DNA of 64,000 nucleotides, from assembly GCA_946478525.1 (NCBI GenBank), contig CAMLCH010000001.1, positions 62,001 to 126,000 on the forward strand, in the 5' to 3' direction. This DNA is from Snodgrassella alvi_G (GTDB taxonomy: Bacteria > Pseudomonadota > Gammaproteobacteria > Burkholderiales > Neisseriaceae). Numbering within the stretch: position 1 is the stretch's first letter; each line of letters begins with the position of its first letter. This document shows positions 56,012 through 64,000 of this stretch, one piece after another. The notes under the pieces were generated by a model. The model saw only the letters and a list, made by a program, of their open reading frames with translations. It made no database searches and was not told the DNA's origin. The position numbers and the translations under genes are program-made.

Positions 56012-56375
56012 GGTGATCATGTTATGCATTAATAATATGCTTAATTCTTATCTTGGTCTGAAAAATATAGTCTAAGATATAATTTCAATACAGTTGTAAT
56101 TATGAATTATGCTTTTTTATTATCTTGAAATAATAATGTGATTGAGAAGGGACATATCTTTTCCCTAAACTGTACCAATAGGTAATCTATAAATGTATTT
56201 CTAAATATTTATTGAGTTAGATTTTGGGAATAATTGCAATCAGGTAGTTATCATTTAAAATAAACAAAACGCCAGCTTAGCTGGCGTTTATTATTTTTAA
56301 TGATACTCAAAATCTGAATAAGATGAAGCAATATATTTACAGTAGCTTAATATTTATTATTTAAGGTAAAGACGA
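56012..56375. other. Spacer between convergent cls and Tim44-like genes
   Basis: About 360 bp with no gene, only the hairpin at 56266-56290. Confidence 0.6.
56266..56290. terminator. Bidirectional terminator
   Basis: ACGCCAGC (56269-56276) / GCTGGCGT (56280-56287), 3-nt loop, with AAACAAA on the left and TTATTATTTTT on the right. It serves cls and the convergent Tim44-like gene. Confidence 0.8.
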
Positions 56376-57521
56376 TTAATAATCCTGCTGAATCCCTGCA
56401 ATTTGCCAATCCTGATGGCTACCAACAGGTTTAATAAAGTGCCAAACCTCACTAAACGGTTTTTTGGCACTGCCTAATTCTTCGCTTACCATGCCAATGA
56501 ATCGGACACTGGCGATATACATGCCGTTTTCTTCCACACAATTCACTAATTCGTTATGTAAATCATAAAATTCAGCGACATCCTGATTATTTAAAATATC
56601 TGCTCGAATTGAGTCGAACATATCAGGTGTGAAATATGGGCGTATTTCTTCCACATTAGCAGCAGTATTCATCGCCTGAACATGATTAAAACGTTGACGG
56701 GCGAAACGTAAAAAAGCTTCTGGGTTACTGCCATCTGCCATGAAAGTTACTGCTGGATCGGTTAAAGTATTATTTAATTTACGACCAAATATATTGGTCT
56801 GACTACTGTTTTGGGTATGGAAATCAGATCGGTGAATGGAATCACTATTGTGATGACTAACATAAGGATTCGATGTTCGATTCTTTTTGGCAACGTGACG
56901 TCGATAAAAATAGAAGCCAATTAATGCGATCATAATCAACCAGAACAAACTAATCCCGCCTTGATGTTGCTCAACACTATTAGTTTGATTCTGATAAACG
57001 TCCGAATCTGAGCTATTAGTGGGTAAACTATTACTGCTAGCATTAATTTGACTATCGTTTTCTGTTGTAGCAGGTATAGCTTGATTATTATGATTATTAG
57101 CGTTCGCAATACTATGTCCTGCCAATAGCCCCAGCGCTGTACCAGCTGCTCCGGCTGCGATGGTTCTTCCTATGCCATTGCTTCGTCGTGGAGGTACGGA
57201 ATTATTATTCCTTACGGAACGGTTAGGATCGTACTGAGAGTAATTATAAGATGATTGGCTATTATTACGAGCAGATTCATCATTAGAGCGAGCCAAACCT
57301 CGATTTTCACCCTGACTTAAACGACGTGAAGAAGTGGCTTCATTTTGATTTGAGGTATTTCTAGAATTTGAATAAGAGCGTGAATACGAACCATTAGAAT
57401 AAGAAGGTCTGTAAATGCCACGATTGCCTCCACTGCCCAAACGTTTAGCTTCAACAAGTGGACTTATTGTTAAACTGATAATCAAAGCAGAGGCTACAGC
57501 ACGTATTGTTCGATTCGTCAT
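56376..57521 (-). CDS. Tim44-like domain membrane protein
   Basis: From the ATG at 57521, 381 residues; the frame is open to 57578, but this start gives a clean signal peptide MTNRTIRAVASALIISLTIS...VEA. A long Ser/Asn/Arg-rich region (about 25-130) is followed by a glycine-rich helix (GRTIAAGAAGTALGLLAGHS), a transmembrane helix (ISLFWLIMIALIGFYFYRR, about 190-208) and a C-terminal Tim44 domain (EAFLRFARQRFNHVQAMN to the end). The family is widespread in betaproteobacteria with unknown role. It has no same-strand neighbour. Confidence 0.87.
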   Translation of the reverse strand: MTNRTIRAVASALIISLTISPLVEAKRLGSGGNRGIYRPSYSNGSYSRSYSNSRNTSNQNEATSSRRLSQGENRGLARSNDESARNNSQSSYNYSQYDPNRSVRNNNSVPPRRSNGIGRTIAAGAAGTALGLLAGHSIANANNHNNQAIPATTENDSQINASSNSLPTNSSDSDVYQNQTNSVEQHQGGISLFWLIMIALIGFYFYRRHVAKKNRTSNPYVSHHNSDSIHRSDFHTQNSSQTNIFGRKLNNTLTDPAVTFMADGSNPEAFLRFARQRFNHVQAMNTAANVEEIRPYFTPDMFDSIRADILNNQDVAEFYDLHNELVNCVEENGMYIASVRFIGMVSEELGSAKKPFSEVWHFIKPVGSHQDWQIAGIQQDY

Positions 57522-57578
57522 CGTTAAATACTTTCTCTTAATTAAATAGTATGGGTAATACTTTACTGTAAAAAGCAA

Positions 57579-57924
57579 TGAAAATTAAGTTTTTATCAGT
57601 AAATTAGATATTATTTAATTTATTTTACTAATTTATGAGTATATAGCTTATGTTTGTAAATGTAATTAGTGTAAAAATGCAATTTAGATTATTTAATGCT
57701 AAATTTAATTGCAATATTAATTTAGCATTAACATTAAAATATTACGGACAAAAAGAACCCTCTGAGCCAAGGGGAGAAGCAGCAGAGGGCTAAAATGATG
57801 TTTCGACACAAGAATACTTAAACAGTTTTGAACTTCAATATTTAAGAAAATTCTTTATTACTGTGTATGGCTAACATCTTAATCAATAAGACTGTTTTTT
57901 GCAGCGAAAGTTCTTGAAATTTTG
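57579..57924. other. Spacer with TRIC gene terminator
   Basis: About 350 bp, AT-rich, no gene. A GC-rich patch at 57755-57792 is the hairpin listed separately. Confidence 0.6.
57750..57792 (-). terminator. Probable terminator of the TRIC gene
   Basis: CCCTCTG (57758-57764) / CAGAGGG (57783-57789) around an 18-nt loop, followed on the minus strand by TTCTTTTTG. It lies 136 bp past the stop of the TRIC gene. The unusually GC-rich loop could also mean a small RNA 3' end. Confidence 0.5.
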
Positions 57925-58566
57925 TTATATTTTGTAATTTCTTCTTTTCTGAAAACCTGGTAAGGCAATATTGTAATGATAAACAACTAAACGAAACGCC
58001 ACACCGCCGATAAATAATATATTTATACTTAACGGTGTAATCCATTGAAAGTGATTAAGCACACATAACAGGAAAGCAATGATAATGGCAACAGTGCCGT
58101 AGATATCCCGTTTTAGAATGATTGGCATTTCATTGACTAAAATATCACGCAAGATGCCACCACCAACTGCAGTAACAAAAGCCAGAGTAATGACCCCAAA
58201 CCAATTTAAATGCAACGATAGCCCAACTTCCGCTCCAGTTAAACTAAAGGCTGCCAATCCAAGAGCATCCGCAGCAACAAACCAGCCTAGAAGCACCCGA
58301 TGGCGCTGATATTGCATATGGCAAATCCATGATATTAATAAGGTTATAAATATTGTCCATAAAGCAGAATTGGTTTTGAATATGACTGGAATATGACCAA
58401 TCAGTGCATCACGCATCATGCCACCACCTACAGCTGTTAATAATGCCACGATAATTACGCCAAGAATGTCTAAACGTTTGCGATAACCAACCAGATAGCC
58501 AGAAACGGCAAAGGCAGCAGTACCAATAATATTGATAATCTGAAATATTAAATCATTATTAATCAT
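57925..58566 (-). CDS. TRIC-family cation channel (YadS/YicG type)
   Basis: From the ATG at 58566, 213 residues with seven hydrophobic helices and two UPF0126 repeats. Each repeat carries the glycine-rich signature: IIVALLTAVGGGMMRDAL and ITLAFVTAVGGGILRDIL. The frame is open to 58686, but the added 40 residues would overlap rsuA and are not family-like. Bacterial TRIC proteins are trimeric cation channels. It lies 10 bp after rsuA on the same strand, so they probably share a transcript. Confidence 0.9.
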   Translation of the reverse strand: MINNDLIFQIINIIGTAAFAVSGYLVGYRKRLDILGVIIVALLTAVGGGMMRDALIGHIPVIFKTNSALWTIFITLLISWICHMQYQRHRVLLGWFVAADALGLAAFSLTGAEVGLSLHLNWFGVITLAFVTAVGGGILRDILVNEMPIILKRDIYGTVAIIIAFLLCVLNHFQWITPLSINILFIGGVAFRLVVYHYNIALPGFQKRRNYKI

Positions 58567-58576
58567 TTTTTTTAAT

Positions 58577-59266
58577 CTAGGAATTTTGTTTAAAAAATTG
58601 CCATTGACCTTCTGCAAGGTCGTCAACTGTCCATTTGCCAAATGCTGTACGATGTAATGCAGTAACACGATTACCAGCGGCTGCAATCATGCGCTTAACC
58701 TGATGATATTTACCAGATGTAATGGTAAGCATTAAGGTGTGTGGATCTGTCAGTAGGGCTGCGCTAGCCTGAACAATCTCATTTTCATCATGTAACAGCA
58801 CCCCTTTTTTTAATTCTGCGCAAAGTCTTTCATCAGCAGCATGTTTTAAGCTGACACGATAAACTTTGGGTAATTTATGTTTAGGCGAGGTACATCGATG
58901 GTTAAACTGACCATCATTAGTCAGAATGATGACCCCAGTCGTATCCGCATCCAGTCTGCCAACTGCCTGCATATCTAAATGACGTAATGGCTCTGGTAGT
59001 AAACTAAATACACTCGGATAGAATTGTGGCTTGTGTGATGTTTCATAATCAGCAGGTTTATGTAAGCGGATATAAAAGTAGGGTACCGGAATTGGAATAA
59101 ACTCAGTGTCGCCTATTTGCAGGCTGATGACCTGATCAGGGTCAATAGTTATATTTGGTTGAGTAAGTAATGAACCATTGATCAATACATACTCATCCTT
59201 CAATAATGCCATACATTGTTTACGACTACCCAGTCCCTGCGCTTGCAGATATTTTAATAATTGCAT
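58577..59266 (-). CDS. rsuA: 16S rRNA pseudouridine synthase RsuA
   Basis: A 229-residue enzyme with an N-terminal S4 RNA-binding domain (LLKYLQAQGLGSRKQCMALL) and the RsuA-type catalytic core GRLDADTTGVIILTNDG (Asp near residue 104). KVYRVSLK and the closing SGKYHQVKRMIAAAGNRV are also typical. It modifies U516 in 16S rRNA. Followed directly by the TRIC gene. Confidence 0.93.
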   Translation of the reverse strand: MQLLKYLQAQGLGSRKQCMALLKDEYVLINGSLLTQPNITIDPDQVISLQIGDTEFIPIPVPYFYIRLHKPADYETSHKPQFYPSVFSLLPEPLRHLDMQAVGRLDADTTGVIILTNDGQFNHRCTSPKHKLPKVYRVSLKHAADERLCAELKKGVLLHDENEIVQASAALLTDPHTLMLTITSGKYHQVKRMIAAAGNRVTALHRTAFGKWTVDDLAEGQWQFFKQNS

Positions 59267-59303
59267 AATTAGTTATTTGTTGTTTTCAATTGGGTCAGGT
59301 ATT

Positions 59304-60767
59304 TTAGAAAAATAATAAAGTGTTCAGCAACAGCAAAGGAATAAGTAAAGAAAATGACCATACCATATAGGCAAAAAAACTGGGCATTTTAATCTGTTGC
59401 TGCTCGGCAATGGCTTTTACCATAAGATTAGGCGCATTGCCAATGTAGCTCAGTGCCCCCATAAATACTGAACCCATGGAGATAGCCAATAAGGTTGCTG
59501 GAAATTGCTGCATAAGTAGCTGTGCATTGCCACCGGCCAGATTAAAAAAGACCAGATAAGTAAGAGCATTATCCAGAAAACCTGACAATAATCCACTGCT
59601 CCAAAAATATAAAGCATTAACTGGCTCACCCTGTTGATGCAATGCAGCTACCAGCGTATGTAAATGTCCGGCAGATCCTGCCTGCAATATCAGCATGACC
59701 GGAGTAATGGTAATAAATATCCCGATAAATAATTTGCCGACTTCCTGCATAGGAGCCCAGCTGAATTTATTTTGCTGATAGAGACTGGCAGAAGTACCAA
59801 ACCAAGCCAGTACGGTAATTAATGCTAATAGGCTATCGCGTGCCAAAGCAACAAGAGTAATGTCGATCCCATAGAAAGACCATTTAGTTTGGTTATTCCA
59901 TAAACCGGAAAACAAAACGACACCCACAACCGCCAACAATAACAGCAAATTAAGCTTGCCATGAATTTGCCATTTATTCTTGTTGTTGTAGGAATTTTGC
60001 TTCTCAGATAATTCACGTTGCCAAAAGTATTGATCTATTATAAAAAAAATTAGTAATAAAATAATACTGTTAAGCAGGACTGGTAGCAGCATATGATTAA
60101 CAGTCCATATAAAGCCTACTCCGTGCAGAAAACCCAAAAATAATGGCGGATCTCCTAAAGGAGTTAAACCACCACCAATATTGCCGACCAGTAAAATAAA
60201 AAAAATCACTACATGGGCGCAGTGTCGTCGCCCGTTATTGGCACGCAGTAAGGGTCTAATTAATAGCATGGCTGCGCCAGTAGTGCCCATAACCCCAGCC
60301 AGAATAGTACCTATAGACAATAGCAAGACATTGAGTTTGCAGCTGCTATTCATATTTACTTTTATAACAATACCCCCTGAAATAGTATATAAGGCCAATA
60401 ACAGCAACATGAATGGAATATATTCATGTATCAGGGCATGCAGAATGGTGTGGTAGCTGAGATTAAGCCCATATAGCCAACTTAGCGGGCCTAGATACAT
60501 AATTATCCATGCGAGAATAATTTTACCGGTATGGTGATGCCAGAGAAGAGGCAAGAACAGTGGACATAAAGCAATGCAAAGTAATATGCCGATAAAAGGC
60601 ACGCACCACCATAGACTCAGTTCATGGGCAGGCAAACCGGCTGCCATTGCCTGTGCCGGTAAATAAATAATGAGAAAGAAAAAGACAGTTTTAATAATTT
60701 TTAGACTTTTGCCAGTATGACATTGGCTGAATAAAATTTGTGCCAAGTTGTTCGTTGCGAAGTTCAT
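59304..60767 (-). CDS. nhaD: NhaD-type sodium:proton antiporter
   Basis: A 487-residue membrane protein with about 12 helices of the ion-transporter superfamily (CitM/NhaD). Signature blocks are GTTGAAMLLIRPLLRANN (about residues 163-180), NIGGGLTPLGDPPLFLGFLHG (given in two halves: NIGGGLTPLGD and PPLFLGFLHG, about 196-216), SSGLLSGFLDNALTYLVF and YIGNAPNLMVKAIAE near the end. It probably exchanges Na+ for H+. The annotation citrate transporter is the main alternative. No operon partner within 37 bp except rsuA downstream. Confidence 0.85.
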   Translation of the reverse strand: MNFATNNLAQILFSQCHTGKSLKIIKTVFFFLIIYLPAQAMAAGLPAHELSLWWCVPFIGILLCIALCPLFLPLLWHHHTGKIILAWIIMYLGPLSWLYGLNLSYHTILHALIHEYIPFMLLLLALYTISGGIVIKVNMNSSCKLNVLLLSIGTILAGVMGTTGAAMLLIRPLLRANNGRRHCAHVVIFFILLVGNIGGGLTPLGDPPLFLGFLHGVGFIWTVNHMLLPVLLNSIILLLIFFIIDQYFWQRELSEKQNSYNNKNKWQIHGKLNLLLLLAVVGVVLFSGLWNNQTKWSFYGIDITLVALARDSLLALITVLAWFGTSASLYQQNKFSWAPMQEVGKLFIGIFITITPVMLILQAGSAGHLHTLVAALHQQGEPVNALYFWSSGLLSGFLDNALTYLVFFNLAGGNAQLLMQQFPATLLAISMGSVFMGALSYIGNAPNLMVKAIAEQQQIKMPSFFAYMVWSFSLLIPLLLLNTLLFF

Positions 60768-61302
60768 GTGGTGACTAGATAAGGAAAAATATAGATTAGA
60801 AGCTACGAAGCATTTCCAGATAAATTATATTGAGAATAAATTATTTTTTGCATAATAACAGAGTATAAGCAAATAAGCAGGCGATAAGCTGCTAAAGCAA
60901 ATTTATTGTCGCAATAAAAATTTGATATTTATGTAATGGATCGCTCTTTGAAAATCTATTTAGGCTATAACAGAAGTCATTAGTTGAAGAGCTTACGACA
61001 TTCAAAAGTATGAAATATGTAAAAAGGATGACCTAGTTGCAAAATGATAATGCGCGTTTTATAAAGTATTCGACAAAATAAATCCCCAATTTTTTGAAGC
61101 CTTAGAACATTAATTCAATAATTATTGGAAAAATTTCTTAAGAAGAAAAGTTAGGATGATGAATTGTTTGTTGACTTTATACATTTATAAAGAATAGCTG
61201 AGAAAATAGCTAAAACTTAAGTTTGTTGGCGTTTGTGAGCTGATATTTTGTCTTTTTCAGATTTTATATCGTTCTGATTTCATAATTCATACATAACTTG
61301 TT
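60768..61302. other. Spacer with a possible gene remnant
   Basis: About 535 bp. On the plus strand one frame from about 61066 reads KVFDKINPQFFEALEH, stop, FNNYWKNFLRRKVRMM. It is protein-like but short, with stops and no start. I cannot name a family. Confidence 0.35.
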
Positions 61303-61606
61303 CTAGTCAGAGATATCCATTTCTTGCAAAACGGTAACCTTACGTTGATAAATTTCTGCAGACAGTTCAAAAGTAGCTTTGGCTGGATTAATTCCGGCTT
61401 TTCGAATTAAATGTAAAGTAGAAAAAGGACTTAAAATAGTATAATTACTGATATCATTTTGGTCAGTATCAGTAAAACGAAAACGGAACAATTTGGATAA
61501 TTCCGGTTGCTTTATTTTCCTCAATAACCTGTTCGCTCAGTTGAACGATACGCAAAATCTTCAAAATTTCACAATAGTACAGATTTGATAAAAAAGTTGT
61601 TTCTAG
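61303..61606 (-). pseudogene. Possible frameshifted gene of unknown family
   Basis: Two overlapping minus-strand frames look protein-like. The upstream one (from 61606) reads LYYCEILKILRIVQLSEQVIE and runs out near 61465. The second (61524-61303), with only a TTG start, reads ELSKLFRFRFTDTDQ, then ILSPFSTLHLIRKAGINPAK and ends TVLQEMDISD. A single frameshift near 61500-61520 would join them. No family is recognised. It could also be an intact 73-codon gene plus a chance upstream frame. Confidence 0.35.
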
Positions 61607-61870
61607 TTATGCAGCGTATGTTTACAGTAATAACTGGATTTCCTGTTTAATCTGGGCAAGAAAAACATTTATATGCTTTACATGACTAACACAAAAATGT
61701 AATTGTTTTTTATAGTAAGGCTTTAGCAAATGGGCATAAATTTAAACTGATAACTGCTTTTCCAACCAGTAGCAACTGATTGAAATGATATATTCATTTG
61801 AGAATGTAGTGCTAACTTCATGACGGATGATTTGTTTATCTGTTGATAATATAAGCAAATTTAAAAATAC
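61607..61870. other. Gene-free spacer
   Basis: AT-rich, with no gene or clear signal, up to the Lrp terminator. Confidence 0.5.
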
Positions 61871-61920
61871 AAACCGAATAAAATGCAGGCTTTTACACTA
61901 TAATTTTATTCGGTTTGTGG
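61866..61920 (-). terminator. Terminator of the Lrp-family gene
   Basis: Perfect 14-bp stem AAACCGAATAAAAT (61871-61884) / ATTTTATTCGGTTT (61903-61916), 18-nt loop, followed on the minus strand by GTATTTTTAA. Confidence 0.8.
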
Positions 61921-61923
61921 TTT

Positions 61924-62406
61924 TTAATTAGCAGTCAGGTGATCAAGTGGCAGAGAAGTAGTGTTTTTGATCTCTTTTAAAACAAAACTGGACTTAGCAT
62001 CTTCTACTCCCGGGGTAGCCAGTAAAGTATCTAGAACAAAATGGGAAAATGAATTCATATCAGTGAAAAAAGCTTGCAAAATATAATCAGATTCACCAGT
62101 CAGAGCAAAACAATTCAGTACTTGCGGCCATTTCTGAACAGATTGAGTAAATTCATCTCGTGATTGTTTGCTTTTATTTACTGTCACCCTGATAAAAGCC
62201 TGTAAGCCTAATGCTAAATTTTCAGGGTCAAGAAGAGCAGCATAACGTCGGATTATGCCGGACTCTTCCAGTTGTTTTAAACGACGTAAACATGGTGATG
62301 GAGATAAAGCCACGCGTTCGGAAAGTTCGACGTTGGTTAGGCGACCGTTATCTTGTAAGACTTGCAGGATTTTCAGGTCGGTTTTATCTAAAAAACTTAT
62401 TGCCAT
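61924..62406 (-). CDS. lrp: Lrp/AsnC family transcriptional regulator
   Basis: A 160-residue feast/famine regulator. The N-terminal helix-turn-helix is LDKTDLKILQVLQDNGRLTN followed by VELSERVALSPSPCLRRLKQLEESGII (in parts). The C-terminal ligand-binding RAM domain has FALTGESDYILQAFFTDM and DTLLATPGVEDAKSSFVLKEIK, as in Lrp itself. It is likely a regulator of amino-acid metabolism; whether it is the global Lrp cannot be said. Divergent from the MFS gene across about 1 kb. Confidence 0.92.
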   Translation of the reverse strand: MAISFLDKTDLKILQVLQDNGRLTNVELSERVALSPSPCLRRLKQLEESGIIRRYAALLDPENLALGLQAFIRVTVNKSKQSRDEFTQSVQKWPQVLNCFALTGESDYILQAFFTDMNSFSHFVLDTLLATPGVEDAKSSFVLKEIKNTTSLPLDHLTAN

Positions 62407-63419
62407 AACAGGTATCCCGGAGTTTACAGCCCATTAATAATAATTAATGCGGCAAAATTTGGAATAAAAAAGAAAAATTATTTACAAATGTAAATATAAG
62501 CTATTGATGATAACTTTATTTGACATTTCTTTAAATTTGATTTGATTGCCTATAGATAATAATTAAGATTTATTCATATAAATGGGTAAAATATATATAA
62601 AATTCAAATGCCATTGAACCTTGTGATTAAGATCTGGAATATATAAGCAAATTTTAAGTTTACCTAAATTGTTAATAATTGCCAATTTTGTTTAAATTTT
62701 ATTTCTGACATTTGATAGGGTTTAAAATTTTTCATGCCAAGATCTCTGTTTTATCCTATAGGTATAATTTATAAAAAATGTTTTAAGCAAATATCATTCG
62801 GATCTGCATTTATGATAATGAGATATATATAAATTACGAATTTTTCGGAATATTTTGGAAACTTGATTATTGCAGGCTTATTAATAATTTGCTTATTGAT
62901 ATGGGTAAACTAATACTAGCCAATTCTCTAAAATTTATCTGTAATATAAAATATTAATGTAAATATTGTATAATATTAACAACACTGCAATGATTTTGAC
63001 TAATAGATTTACGCTTATCTGTATTTGATCGCCATATTTTTTTGATCTTCAATCGAGTAAATTAGCTTTAACTCATTATTATTTACAACATTCTATATTT
63101 TATTGATTCCGTATCCAAATACCTTTTCAGGTATCAGCAGAAATTTTTACTTTTAAAGGAATCTGATTAATTTCTTACTAGTTGAAAATTCTGCCTTGTA
63201 CTGAGTATTTTGAATTATAGAATTTGCGCTGAGATCAATCATTTATCGCTTAACTTTCTTCTAACCCAATTATACCTGAATAAGTTCAAAACAATATAAC
63301 CAGTTAGGCCGTATAATGGGATAATCAAATTTTATAATTACAATGTGGCTTTGTATGCACTATGACTATTAAGTTGTGCTGTGGACGATCAAAACCAATC
63401 CCTTGCCAAAATAAAACTT
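62407..63419. other. AT-rich 1-kb spacer between lrp and the MFS gene
   Basis: No supported gene in about 1,010 bp; stops in all frames and strong AT bias. It should contain both divergent promoters. I see no repeat or RNA gene that I can support. Confidence 0.55.
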
Positions 63420-64000
63420 ATGAACAGTTCTAATGTCATTTCTAAAGATCAGCTTAATCTTGCCTTAATTATTACCGTATTGATTACCGGAGCGCTGGCT
63501 TTTATACAGGTGTATTCAATTCAATCTATTTTACCGGTATTGATGCAAGAGTATCATGCCAGTGCTGCTGCGGTTGGTTCTACAGTTGGAGCAACTATTT
63601 TTGCAGTTTCCATTATGTCGCCGTTTATGGGGATGATTTCTGATGCGCTTGGGCGCAAAAGATTTATTGTTGGTTCGATATTGTTTATTGCTGTGCCCAC
63701 TATATTACTGGCTTTTTCTCATAGTATTGAGATGTTATGGTGGTTGCGCTTTGCTCAGGGATTGGCTGTGCCTGGTATTACTGTGGTGTTGCTGGCTTAT
63801 ATTGGCGAAGAATTTAGCGGCGCTGAGCGGGTAAAATTGATGACTTTTTTTGTTTCCGGTACTGTACTCGGTGGTTTTCTGGGACGTTTTATTCTTGGTT
63901 ATTTAACCGAATTCATGAGCTGGCGTCATGGTTTTATGGTGATGGGAATGGTTAGCTTACTAGGAGCATTTATGGTGTGGTACAACCTGCCCAAATCAGC
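63420..64000 (+). CDS. MFS transporter, N-terminal part, cut by the window end
   Basis: An open frame of 193 codons from the ATG at 63420 to the edge without a stop. The first helix is LALIITVLITGALAFIQVYS, then ILPVLMQEYHAS. The MFS loop 2-3 signature is GMISDALGRKRFIVG (about residues 74-88). Further helices follow, with FMSWRHGFMVMGMVSLLGAF near the edge. The start resembles YnfM-type exporters. It is probably an inner-membrane efflux or uptake carrier; the substrate is unknown. Confidence 0.88.
   Translation, partial: MNSSNVISKDQLNLALIITVLITGALAFIQVYSIQSILPVLMQEYHASAAAVGSTVGATIFAVSIMSPFMGMISDALGRKRFIVGSILFIAVPTILLAFSHSIEMLWWLRFAQGLAVPGITVVLLAYIGEEFSGAERVKLMTFFVSGTVLGGFLGRFILGYLTEFMSWRHGFMVMGMVSLLGAFMVWYNLPKS

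Noticed and set aside
57842..58045. 67-codon frame overlapping the end of the TRIC gene
   Set aside because: Out of frame with and largely inside the conserved TRIC coding region.

Overview
The window reads as a chromosomal segment of an AT-rich member of the Neisseriaceae (Betaproteobacteria). The evidence is the pilMNOPQ operon diverging from a class A PBP gene and followed by aroK-aroB, the hemC-hemD-hemX-hemY-hemE run, an rpoD with a long acidic spacer, and the overall low GC with very AT-rich spacers. A Snodgrassella-like bee-gut symbiont is my best guess. That is an inference from gene content and base composition, not a proven identification.

Layout. 1-7.8 kb: an RDD membrane protein, nusB-ribH, a DMT exporter, ribB (with a degenerate RibA domain), ribE and corA. 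7.8-12.7 kb: ppx/gppA, a small lipoprotein, then three tandem copies of one exported-protein gene family; the third copy is broken. 12.7-17.65 kb: a compact integrated element of about 4.9 kb at the 3' end of tRNA-Ile(CAU). It has an 11-bp direct repeat at its ends and carries a P2 gpA-like HUH replication protein, a DUF4224 protein, a tyrosine integrase and a DNA methyltransferase. 17.6-26.2 kb: the tRNA, then on the minus strand rpsU-yqeY-dnaG-rpoD (macromolecular synthesis cluster) and gmk-rpoZ-spoT. 26.4-29.3 kb: pyrG, a DUF3465 protein and an HdeD-like protein. 29.5-33.2 kb, minus: an aromatic/aspartate aminotransferase, trmB, aroB and aroK. 33.8-41.5 kb: pilMNOPQ (minus) and mrcA/ponA (plus). 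42.2-49 kb: ppk2, proA, htpX, argD and a zinc-less sirtuin. 48.2-53.6 kb: the haem operon. 53.7-54.2 kb: remains of a pentapeptide-repeat gene. 54.5-60.8 kb: cardiolipin synthase, a Tim44-like protein, a TRIC channel, rsuA and an NhaD-type antiporter. 61-64 kb: gene remnants, an Lrp/AsnC regulator and the start of an MFS transporter cut by the window edge.

Functional themes are riboflavin, haem, proline, arginine and shikimate biosynthesis, stringent response (SpoT, omega) with polyphosphate turnover (Ppx, Ppk2), type IV pilus assembly, and inner-membrane transport. Most of the window is ordinary core genome. The accessory interest lies at 10.2-17.7 kb (tandem lipoprotein-like family plus tRNA-targeted element) and in decaying gene remnants at 53.7 and 61 kb.

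The strongest candidate for something undescribed is the minimal four-gene integrative element. It has replication, recombination and modification genes but no structural or transfer genes. The host's original tRNA terminator seems to have been displaced to the far side of the element, and the element supplies its own terminator next to the tRNA.
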